Source of the DNA: an uncultured Porphyromonadaceae bacterium
GTDB lineage: Bacteria; Bacteroidota; Bacteroidia; Bacteroidales; Muribaculaceae
Length of the DNA: 5,087 nt
Assembly: GCA_947175225.1 (NCBI GenBank)
Contig: CAMWLX010000275.1
Coordinates: forward strand, 1 to 5,087
Direction: 5' to 3'
Made by a program: the position numbers and the translations under genes. The notes under the pieces were generated by a model, which ran no database searches, was not told the DNA's origin, and saw only the letters and a program-made list of their open reading frames with translations. Within the stretch, counting starts at the first letter, position 1, and each line of letters starts with the position of its first letter. Below, in pieces: positions 1 to 5,065 of the stretch.

Positions 1-37
1 TAAACTATCTTAATTTAGTGACATTAAACTTAACATC

Positions 38-73
38 AAATTATGATAATTTAGAATTCCTTTATCATAATTT
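38..73 (-). terminator. AT-rich perfect inverted repeat downstream of the TfoX-like gene; candidate terminator
   Basis: Positions 38-49 (AAATTATGATAA) and 62-73 (TTATCATAATTT) are exact reverse complements, giving a 12-bp stem with a 12-nt loop. It lies about 35 bp beyond the stop codon of the leftward TfoX-like gene, where a terminator for the two-gene unit is expected. The stem has almost no G or C and no clean U-tract follows it, so intrinsic termination is not certain. It could instead be an operator or mRNA 3'-end structure. The rest of positions 1-108 shows no gene. Confidence 0.4.
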
Positions 74-108
74 TCGCTAACATAAGGCGCAAAACGTATG
101 CGTATTCA

Positions 109-423
109 TTATTTCTTTCTCGATTTCGGAAATGGAAGGACTCCCCATATTGTCTCAACGACTTTTAGTGCTTTATGAGAATCAGCCACGTCAAGGATAT
201 AAGCTTCCTTAGCTCCCTGATATGGGCAACCACATTCGGCATCTGCCATCAGTTCTGAAATACAAGGGAGTTTCTTAACGTAAGCGATATTGTCACATGC
301 CGTTATTACGCATTTTTCATTGACATAGATGACATAATCACCCATCATCTTCCGGCTACGCACTTCACCTAACGGAGCAAGCACATTGCAGATATATTCA
401 ATAAATTCGATAGAACAAGCCAT
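109..423 (-). CDS. TfoX N-terminal domain protein
   Basis: This 104-residue protein matches the stand-alone TfoX N-terminal domain family in length and pattern. An N-terminal helix (about 4-16, IEFIEYICNVLAPLG) is followed by the family's hallmark segment RKMMGDYVIYV at 24-34, where most members have an R-x-MFGG-like motif. A strand (CVITACDNIAYVKK, 38-51) and a C-terminal helix near 80-93 complete the fold. The name comes from the competence regulator TfoX/Sxy, but single-domain members have no established biochemical role, so regulation of competence should not be assumed. The protein has seven cysteines (3, 12, 38, 43, 54, 64, 66), including a CGC at 64-66, which is many for a small protein, but no clear metal motif. 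It starts 43 bp after the MmcQ/YjbR-like gene, same strand, with no promoter match between them, so it is probably the second gene of that operon. Confidence 0.8.
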   Translation of the reverse strand: MACSIEFIEYICNVLAPLGEVRSRKMMGDYVIYVNEKCVITACDNIAYVKKLPCISELMADAECGCPYQGAKEAYILDVADSHKALKVVETIWGVLPFPKSRKK

Positions 424-466
424 AAATTATTCTTTACTTATTTTCTAACCCTTAATCCTATAGCCT

Positions 467-832
467 TCAATTTTCGCTTGCGAAAGTTGATTTAGACGAA
501 TACTTAGCCTTGATGATATTATAAGCGCGTCTGACAAGATCAAAAATCATCGAATCCGGTACATCATATCCAAGTGCCACATTAAGCCATAACCTCATAT
601 TCTTTCTTCCTGGGAGTATGGCAGTGTGGTTGACGGCTATTTCCTCTATTTCATCGGATGTAGAGCGCATGGCTACCCATGTGAAATCATCAAGGTCGAA
701 CATACAGAACATGTGACCCATCACATAGAATACCAGCGTCGCATCATAGCGCCGTGCAAATTTTCCGAATGGTATCTTTTCCTCCACCTCACCCAACGAC
801 AGGCAAAACTCACGCAATTCCTCTACATTCAT
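467..832 (-). CDS. MmcQ/YjbR family protein
   Basis: A 121-residue protein with the layout of the MmcQ/YjbR family, a small CyaY-like alpha/beta fold. Residues 1-12 form the first helix (MNVEELREFC), then LGEVEEKIPFG (13-23) is the usual turn into the first strand. ATLVFYV (31-37) and MFCMFDLDD (41-49) are core strands. WLNVAL near 82-87 and a C-terminal helix ending RRAYNIIKAK (101-110) match the conserved closing segment, where members usually carry a SY-hx-hV pattern. The family is often labelled DNA-binding from structural similarity; its true ligand or role is mostly unknown. The ATG at 832 is preceded by a GAAGGAAAG stretch and sits about 25 nt below the predicted transcription start. 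It is the first gene of a likely two-gene unit with the TfoX-like gene. The tail after residue 110 is poorly conserved and Ser/Lys-rich. Confidence 0.8.
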   Translation of the reverse strand: MNVEELREFCLSLGEVEEKIPFGKFARRYDATLVFYVMGHMFCMFDLDDFTWVAMRSTSDEIEEIAVNHTAILPGRKNMRLWLNVALGYDVPDSMIFDLVRRAYNIIKAKYSSKSTFASEN

Positions 833-864
833 AGCTTTCCTTCAAATGTTTAGCTTTCCGATCG

Positions 865-896
865 CAAAATTACTCATTTTAGCAGAAATTCGCAAA
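865..896 (-). promoter_or_regulatory. Bacteroidetes-type promoter for the MmcQ/YjbR-TfoX unit
   Basis: Read on the minus strand, TTTG (893-896) is followed by exactly 20 nt and then TAATTTTG (865-872). This matches the Bacteroidetes primary-sigma pattern, TTTG at -33 and TAnnTTTG at -7 with about 19-21 nt between. The predicted start of transcription is near 858, giving a leader of roughly 25 nt before the ATG at 832. It is the best promoter match in the window. Confidence 0.7.
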
Positions 897-911
897 TCCT
901 CTTCCAATCGA

Positions 912-929
912 GTAATTAAAAAAAATTAC
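912..929 (-). terminator. T-rich small hairpin after the hydrolase gene; weak terminator candidate
   Basis: Just after the hydrolase stop codon the minus strand has a run of eight T (918-925) bracketed by GTAATT and AATTAC (912-917 with 924-929). The 6-bp stem is AT-rich and its loop holds most of the T-run, so it is a poor intrinsic terminator on its own. It lies between the hydrolase stop and the next promoter, where termination would be expected. Confidence 0.25.
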
Positions 930-936
930 AATTATC

Positions 937-2079
937 TCACCGTCCTTTGATCACTTTTTCCCCTTTGATTATGTATAGTCCATTAGGAAGATTGTCCCGT
1001 TCATAATTGGGATATACGGCTCCTCCGATGTCATAGATAAATTCCTTAGCTTCAGTATACGAATCATCATATCTCTCAATTACTCCGGCAGATTCTATAG
1101 CTGATTTTGACAAAAGGAATTTTAAGGGAAGTATCACCCGTTGTTGCCAATACCATTCATTATGCCCAGCCCCTTTTGCATCATATGTATAAAGTTTGCC
1201 GTTTTCTTCCGTATATCCCTTATCACGTACGATTTCCCTGGCAGTGCTTTCGTATTTGAGATATCCGGCATCCCATCCCTCAGTGCCTTGATCCAAATAT
1301 AGGCGGTGTAACCCATCCGAGGGAATATGCTCGCTTAGATATTGAAGAATAGCGTTGGCGCAGACCTCATCATCATTCATTGAATAATCCGGGTTTAGAT
1401 TCAGAGAACCTATCCAATGTGTCGACATACAAGCCGCTCCTCCAAATATTTGCGGATATTCACATAGCAGATACATCGATGCGAGGGCTCCCATGCTCGA
1501 TCCCATAGTGAATGTGGTCGACATTCCTGATGCTGTATTATACAAGCTGTCGATAAGCGGTTTCAGTTCTTCGGCAACAAAAGCGGCCTCTTCATTACCT
1601 AAGAATATATCATTGCAAGTGTCGTAAATGAAGGTATTCTCCATTTGATCGGGAGATATATAATCCAACGCATTCTCAGGAAAGTAGTCGTTGGGGCGCA
1701 GACCTTCTGCACCTCTATTGTTTATGCCTACTACAATAGGCGTGACAAAATCAGGATCACTTGCCAATTGAGCACAAGCCTTGTCTACGCCCCAAGGTAC
1801 GCCGGCAAATGTAAAGGAAACATCAAACAGATTCTGCCCATCATGAGCATAGACCACCGGGTATCGTTTCTCGGAGTCTCCCTCATATTCCGCCGTTGTC
1901 CATACGTCCACAATCACATTACCACCAAGTTTTTCCGATGCGATAGCCATTCGGGTTATATTCCCAAAAGAAGAAATAGGCACCGTGGAGGTAATGACTT
2001 CATATTTGGGCTGCTTTGCTGAAGCTATTGAGAGTGTCAGCAAGGCAGCTATAAATAAAAATTCTTTTCTAATGCTCAT
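937..2079 (-). CDS. Exported alpha/beta-hydrolase, esterase D/Fes type (PF00756-like)
   Basis: A 380-residue secreted hydrolase. Residues 1-21 are a signal peptide: RK near the start, hydrophobic core FLFIAALLTLSIA, and an ASA site at 19-21 for signal peptidase I. The mature part fits the putative esterase family that includes esterase D, enterochelin esterase and acyltransferases. VVYAHDGQNLFD (75-86) is the usual strand and oxyanion-hole region. GSSMG at 193-197 is the nucleophile elbow, with Ser195 as the predicted nucleophile. YLDQGTEGWD (261-270) should supply the acid, and GAGHNEWYW (303-311) the histidine, His306. The last 40 residues (YDIGG at 349-353, LPNGLYIIKGEKVIKG at 364-379) lie beyond the hydrolase domain and resemble type IX secretion C-terminal tails of Bacteroidetes. 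The substrate is unknown; carbohydrate-ester, siderophore-ester and peptide substrates all occur in the family. It appears monocistronic. Confidence 0.85.
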   Translation of the reverse strand: MSIRKEFLFIAALLTLSIASAKQPKYEVITSTVPISSFGNITRMAIASEKLGGNVIVDVWTTAEYEGDSEKRYPVVYAHDGQNLFDVSFTFAGVPWGVDKACAQLASDPDFVTPIVVGINNRGAEGLRPNDYFPENALDYISPDQMENTFIYDTCNDIFLGNEEAAFVAEELKPLIDSLYNTASGMSTTFTMGSSMGALASMYLLCEYPQIFGGAACMSTHWIGSLNLNPDYSMNDDEVCANAILQYLSEHIPSDGLHRLYLDQGTEGWDAGYLKYESTAREIVRDKGYTEENGKLYTYDAKGAGHNEWYWQQRVILPLKFLLSKSAIESAGVIERYDDSYTEAKEFIYDIGGAVYPNYERDNLPNGLYIIKGEKVIKGR

Positions 2080-2096
2080 AATATTAAGATGTTAAG

Positions 2097-2108
2097 AAAC
2101 TTTTAGAG
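2097..2108. repeat. 12-bp direct repeat, copy 1 (AAACTTTTAGAG)
   Basis: The sequence AAACTTTTAGAG occurs here and again, identical and in the same orientation, at 2283-2294. Both copies are in the intergenic region between the divergent hydrolase and ZIP genes. This copy lies in the presumed leader of the hydrolase mRNA, 18 bp from its start codon. It may be a regulator half-site or a chance match in AT-rich DNA. Confidence 0.4.
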
Positions 2109-2152
2109 TAGGAACTGCGCTCCTATGTTCCAGTAAGTCTCAGACAATATTG

Positions 2153-2160
2153 CAAAATTA
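2153..2160 (-). promoter_or_regulatory. Candidate -7 box upstream of the hydrolase gene
   Basis: The minus strand reads TAATTTTG here, an exact TAnnTTTG -7 match identical to the box upstream of the MmcQ/YjbR-like gene. It would give a leader of about 65 nt before the hydrolase ATG at 2079. There is no TTTG at the expected -33 distance (the bases 19-21 nt upstream are AGCG/TAGC/ATAG), so the match is only partial. Confidence 0.35.
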
Positions 2161-2282
2161 ATAAAAATCTGATAACCCTCGCTATAGTCCGCTTCTTTTT
2201 ACCATTCTGATCCTAATGTTTCTTCTTGGATGCCTGCCACAGGGATATATCGGAATGCGGCCAATCTTTATCCTGATTTGTA

Positions 2283-2294
2283 AAACTTTTAGAG
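2283..2294. repeat. 12-bp direct repeat, copy 2 (AAACTTTTAGAG)
   Basis: This is the second identical copy of the 12-mer at 2097-2108, 186 bp away and about 53 bp upstream of the ZIP transporter start, a position suited to a promoter or operator. Apart from these repeats and the -7 box at 2153-2160, I see no gene in 2080-2347. I found no TTTG/TAnnTTTG promoter in the ZIP direction. Confidence 0.4.
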
Positions 2295-2347
2295 GGCTAT
2301 GGGGATCTATAAAAGAACCCGATGGCTTTGACTTTTGTTAGAAAAAT

Positions 2348-3127
2348 ATGAATGGAATAATTATTGGATTGATATTGCCCTTTCTTGGCACAATGTTGGG
2401 AGCGGCTTGTGTCTTCCTGATGAAAGACGGTATTGCCCCACGGTTGCAAAAGATCTTGACAGGTTTTGCAGCTGGGGTGATGGTGGCTGCGTCTGTATGG
2501 TCGCTGCTGATTCCTTCTATTGAAATGACTGGAAAGGAGGGATTGGCAAGTATTGTGCCGGCGATAGTAGGATTCTTAGTCGGTATATTGTTTTTGCTGT
2601 TTCTTGACAATATAATACCTCACCAGCATATCGACAGCAATCAGAGTGAAGGACCAAAGTCTCATTTTTCAAAGACTGCCAAACTGGTGTTTGCAATTAC
2701 TTTGCACAACTTGCCTGAGGGTATGGCCGTAGGCGTGGCTCTTGCCGGAGTTATGGAACACAATTCATATATGTCGATGGCAGGTGCGGTGGCTCTTTCA
2801 ATAGGCATCGCCATACAGAATTTTCCGGAAGGGGCAATTGTTTCAATGCCGTTGCGCAGTGCCGGCAATTCACGCCGCAAGTCATTTCTCATGGGGACAT
2901 TGAGTGGGGTAGTGGAACCGGTAGGTGCTATATTGACAATACTGCTTGCTTCAGTGGTAGTGCCCCTGCTGCCATATCTGTTGGCATTTGCAGCAGGGGC
3001 GATGATGTATGTGGTTGTGGAAGAATTGATACCGGAAACCCAAGAGGGTAAGCATTCCAATTTAGGCACGATAGGCTTCGCTTTCGGTTTCATGCTGATG
3101 ATGGTCCTGGATGTCGTGCTTGGGTGA
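2348..3127 (+). CDS. ZIP family divalent metal transporter (GufA/ZupT-like)
   Basis: A 259-residue inner-membrane protein with about eight hydrophobic segments: near 3-25, 36-58, 68-90, 110-135, 143-166, 185-206, 208-227 and 238-258. This is the normal bacterial ZIP size and topology. The diagnostic metal-site motifs are both present: HNLPEG at 120-125 in TM4 and QNFPEG at 157-162 in TM5. Glu189 in VVEPVG and the EELIPE motif at 225-230 in TM7 also fit. ZIP proteins move Zn2+, and sometimes Fe2+, Mn2+ or Co2+, into the cytoplasm; the QNFPEG form in TM5 points to the GufA branch. The loop at 91-108 is short, with two histidines (HQH, 92-94), rather than a long His-rich loop. An in-frame TAG at 2339-2341, just before the ATG, fixes the start. 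It is transcribed alone, divergent from the hydrolase and convergent with the broken ATPase gene. The exact metal cannot be told from sequence. Confidence 0.92.
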   Translation: MNGIIIGLILPFLGTMLGAACVFLMKDGIAPRLQKILTGFAAGVMVAASVWSLLIPSIEMTGKEGLASIVPAIVGFLVGILFLLFLDNIIPHQHIDSNQSEGPKSHFSKTAKLVFAITLHNLPEGMAVGVALAGVMEHNSYMSMAGAVALSIGIAIQNFPEGAIVSMPLRSAGNSRRKSFLMGTLSGVVEPVGAILTILLASVVVPLLPYLLAFAAGAMMYVVVEELIPETQEGKHSNLGTIGFAFGFMLMMVLDVVLG

Positions 3128-3132
3128 TATGA

Positions 3133-3153
3133 TGTCAGAATCCGATTCTGACA
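3133..3153. terminator. 10-bp palindrome between convergent gene ends; candidate bidirectional terminator
   Basis: TGTCAGAATC (3133-3142) and GATTCTGACA (3144-3153) are exact reverse complements separated by one base, giving a stem of about nine pairs with a 3-nt loop, or a perfect palindrome in DNA. It starts 6 bp after the ZIP stop codon and overlaps the last codons and stop of the opposing ATPase fragment (stop at 3135-3137). Its place between two convergent genes fits a shared terminator. No T-run follows on either strand, so it may instead only stabilise 3' ends. Confidence 0.5.
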
Positions 3154-3662
3154 CGGGAATTATTGCCCTTGAGCTTTTCTTCGGAGCATAATTTTTCGAT
3201 CTCTGCGAATGATGGACGCTCTCCATTAAGAATTTCAGCCATCAGTACTTTCCTGACGATATTGTCAATCTCGCCCCCGCTGAAATCATAGCGTGTGGAT
3301 AATGCCATTGCATCCTTTTCATTGAGAGTAGGCAACTTGCTTAGCCAAATATTCTTTTTGGACTCAGTTGAAGGCTTGTCGAAACGAATCTTGAAGAGGA
3401 AACGGCGTTCGAAAGCCCTGTCAAGATTATCGACAAGATTGGTAGTGGCAATCAGTATACCTTCCAGTTTTTCCATCTCCTCCAATATGATGTTTTGGAT
3501 GGCATTCTCAGTTTGGTCAATGCTGCTGTTGTTGCCGGTCTTGCGGGTAGAGAAGATGGCATCTGCTTCATTGAATAGGAGGATTGGCTTAAGGGCACTG
3601 CGTTTGCACTCACGCTTGTAACGGGCGAAAATACCTTTGGTCTCATCGGTTTGAGGATGCAA
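3135..3662 (-). pseudogene. AAA+ ATPase, C-terminal fragment cut by the IS element
   Basis: About 175 residues remain of an AAA+ ATPase. Numbering from the TTG codon at 3660-3662, the fragment contains Walker B as PILLFNEAD (26-34), with Asn where most AAA proteins have Asp before the catalytic Glu32. Sensor 1 is IATTN (71-75), the arginine-finger segment is AFERRF (83-88), and the lid/sensor 2 region is FSGGEIDNIVRK (127-138). Walker A and everything before it are missing. The frame stays open only to 3668, where a TAA at 3669-3671 closes it next to the IS end, so the TTG is not a credible native start. The motif FNEADA with ILIATTNL and FERRFL recalls a Bacteroidetes family of MoxR/FtsH-like ATPases, whose role is not well defined. 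The fragment should lack ATP binding. The N-terminal half probably lies beyond the right edge. Confidence 0.85.
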
Positions 3663-3668
3663 ATTTAC

Positions 3669-3690
3669 TTAGAATTCCTGAATCAGGCAT
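3669..3690 (+). repeat. Left terminal inverted repeat of the IS element
   Basis: TTAGAATTCCTGAATCAG matches the right end over TCCTGAA plus scattered positions (10-11 of 18 without gaps). The orfB stop codon (3683-3685) lies inside it, as is common in IS3 elements. The outermost bases do not read TG here; the nearest outward TG is at 3658-3659, so the true border is unsettled by about 11 bp. Confidence 0.5.
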
Positions 3691-4546
3691 CTTTCAGATA
3701 ATATTTTTTCCATAGTTTCGCTCCCGGGACAGCACCGCGGTGCACTTCATCCGGAGTCAGCATTCCAAGACTCAGATGCGGCCGTCTCGTATGGTAGGTG
3801 TTGATTATCTTCTCCAGCACCTCACGTATGTTCCCGGCGGTCACATCCATATGCTTAAGGAATTCCTCTTTCAATATGCCGTTGACACGCTCGGCCACTC
3901 CGTTATTTCGGGGATCGTACCCCTCGGTCATGCTTATCATGATCTTTCGACGAACAAGCATCGATACATACTTCTTCGCACAGTATTGAAGCCCTTTGTC
4001 AGAATGATGGATCGGACAGTCTCCCTTGCGAAGACCCCTGAAGGCCATTTTAAGCGCTGTCATGGCATTCTCATGGCGCATGTTGTCCGCTATCTCCCAG
4101 CCGACGATTTTCCTTGAATAGGCATCCGTGACCAGAAACAGATAATGGAATCTGTCTCCAAGCCAGATGTACGTTATATCACTTACCCATAGTTGGTTGA
4201 TGTCTGTAGGAATGAAGCCCTTGCGTAGATCAGGATAGATTCTGAGTCCGTGATCGGAGAATGTAGTCCTCGTCCGGTGGATCCTGGGCTTGATAAGCAG
4301 ATTGTGGCGGTCGAGAAGTTCAAAGAGGCGGTCCCGCCCGATGTCTATGTTGAATTCCTTCTGAAGAAGTTCCTTTATCTTCCGGCCTCCTATGGCCGGC
4401 ATGTCCACTCTCAGGGATTTTACACATTCCACTATCAGGTCTTCGTTGACGGCCTCCTTGAAGGATTGCCTGTGATACTCATACCACGCCTGTTTCGTCA
4501 CCCCAAGCAGCTCGCATGACTCAGAGACACTCAGCTGGTGAGTCAC
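3683..4546 (-). CDS. IS3-family transposase OrfB (DDE catalytic half)
   Basis: This is the catalytic part of the transposase. Residues about 35-90 form the HTH_21-like domain (IGGRKIKELL, RDRLFELLDR, then LLIKPR). The rve-type DDE core starts near 115 with NQLWVSDITYIW, giving Asp123. The second Asp is Asp183 in HHSDKGLQY, and the glutamate is Glu219 in NNGVAERVNGILKEE. There are 35 residues between Asp183 and Glu219, the classic DD(35)E spacing. YHTRRPHLSLGMLTPDEV (251-268) is the usual IS3 C-terminal box. All catalytic residues are present and there is no internal stop, so it looks active. The GTG at 4544-4546 is only a possible start. The frame is open back to the A7 run at 4576-4582, so the working product is probably the OrfAB fusion, about 451 residues. 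Confidence 0.95.
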   Translation of the reverse strand: MTHQLSVSESCELLGVTKQAWYEYHRQSFKEAVNEDLIVECVKSLRVDMPAIGGRKIKELLQKEFNIDIGRDRLFELLDRHNLLIKPRIHRTRTTFSDHGLRIYPDLRKGFIPTDINQLWVSDITYIWLGDRFHYLFLVTDAYSRKIVGWEIADNMRHENAMTALKMAFRGLRKGDCPIHHSDKGLQYCAKKYVSMLVRRKIMISMTEGYDPRNNGVAERVNGILKEEFLKHMDVTAGNIREVLEKIINTYHTRRPHLSLGMLTPDEVHRGAVPGAKLWKKYYLKDA

Positions 4547-4582
4547 GCGCAGACGCGAAGCTACTTGGTATTCGATTTTTTT
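4546..4582 (-). promoter_or_regulatory. Programmed -1 frameshift site (A7) of the IS element
   Basis: On the minus strand orfA reads TC-A-AAA-AAA-TCG, an A_AAA_AAA slippery heptamer at 4576-4582. A -1 shift there reads ATC GAA TAC CAA GTA and so on, without a stop for ten codons, and enters orfB at its GTG. Without the shift, orfA stops at 4561-4563. Downstream are a CGCG/CGCG hairpin (4546-4557) and an ACTCA/TGAGT hairpin (4529-4543) that could stimulate slippage. The first begins 18 nt after the heptamer, somewhat far for a stimulator. IS3-family transposases are known to be made by this kind of recoding. Confidence 0.8.
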
Positions 4583-5037
4583 GACTGTGACGGCTTTACA
4601 AGCTTACGGTATTCTTCAAGCTGTCCCTCAAGGAAATCCCTGCGAAGGGAATCCTTCTTCTGCTGCGCTTCAAGACGTGCTATTTTCCTGCGAGCCTCAT
4701 CAAGCTCGCGCATGAGCTGACGCTCAATCTTATCCTGATCTGTGACCTTTGTATGGGGAGTGGATTTCTTCTGCATCTTTTCATTCCCTTTCAGGGTAGT
4801 GTTCGATTTGACTGATATACAGTCAACCCCGGATTGCCGCAGCTGCATTCTAAGCCACTTGCCTATACTGCAACGTGTGCCTCTGTAGTCCTGAATGGAG
4901 TTGACTAATCTATATAACGTCCCGACAGCAAAATTATTTTCCCGGTCGATCTGTTCGAAGCCCTTGGTACTTTCATACCAGGCCTTGACTGCTAGTATCT
5001 CGGCATTGTCCCAAAATTTTTTGATTTCTTCACTCAT
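4561..5037 (-). CDS. IS3-family transposase OrfA (DNA-binding and coiled-coil half)
   Basis: A 158-residue OrfA. The N-terminal part (about 8-48: ILAVKAWYES, FEQIDRENNF, VGTLYRLV) has the spacing of a helix-turn-helix that recognises the IS ends. A basic stretch with WLRMQLRQ follows at 61-68. A Lys/Thr-rich linker (about 75-100) leads to a long charged helix (101-147: RQLMRELDEARRKIARLEAQ, then RRDFLEGQLEEYRKL), predicted to be the leucine-zipper coiled coil used for multimerisation in IS3 transposases. It is longer than the common 90-110 residues for OrfA. The ATG at 5035-5037 lies about 50 bp inside the right end, with AAGGA about 13 bases upstream. An in-frame Met88, preceded by an AAAGGGAATGAAAAG stretch, could start a short coiled-coil-only form. 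Alone, OrfA normally acts as a regulator; fused to OrfB it makes the transposase. Confidence 0.9.
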   Translation of the reverse strand: MSEEIKKFWDNAEILAVKAWYESTKGFEQIDRENNFAVGTLYRLVNSIQDYRGTRCSIGKWLRMQLRQSGVDCISVKSNTTLKGNEKMQKKSTPHTKVTDQDKIERQLMRELDEARRKIARLEAQQKKDSLRRDFLEGQLEEYRKLVKPSQSKKSNTK

Positions 5038-5065
5038 TGTCCGTTAATTTCCTTAACTTTTTAGT

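Noticed and set aside
51..61. TTAGAATTCCT also found at the IS left end (3669-3679), suggesting a second IS remnant
   Set aside because: An 11-bp match is expected by chance in 5 kb, and the neighbouring bases do not continue the IS end.
626..853. 75-codon plus-strand open frame over the MmcQ/YjbR-like gene
   Set aside because: It is a mirror of the real gene in another frame and has no independent support.
1645..2022. 125-codon open frame on the plus strand opposite the hydrolase gene
   Set aside because: It is antisense to a well-supported gene, has no recognisable domain and no promoter match.
2662..3093. 143-codon open frame on the minus strand opposite the ZIP gene
   Set aside because: The ZIP reading has all family motifs; the antisense product is a low-complexity shadow rich in Pro, Ala and Thr.
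3740..4117. 125-codon plus-strand open frame inside the transposase region
   Set aside because: It lies opposite the DDE core of OrfB, which is clearly the real gene, and has no family signature.
4929..4936. TAATTTTG on the minus strand inside orfA as an internal promoter
   Set aside because: It has no TTTG at the -33 distance and lies within a conserved coding region; a single -7-like box is weak evidence.
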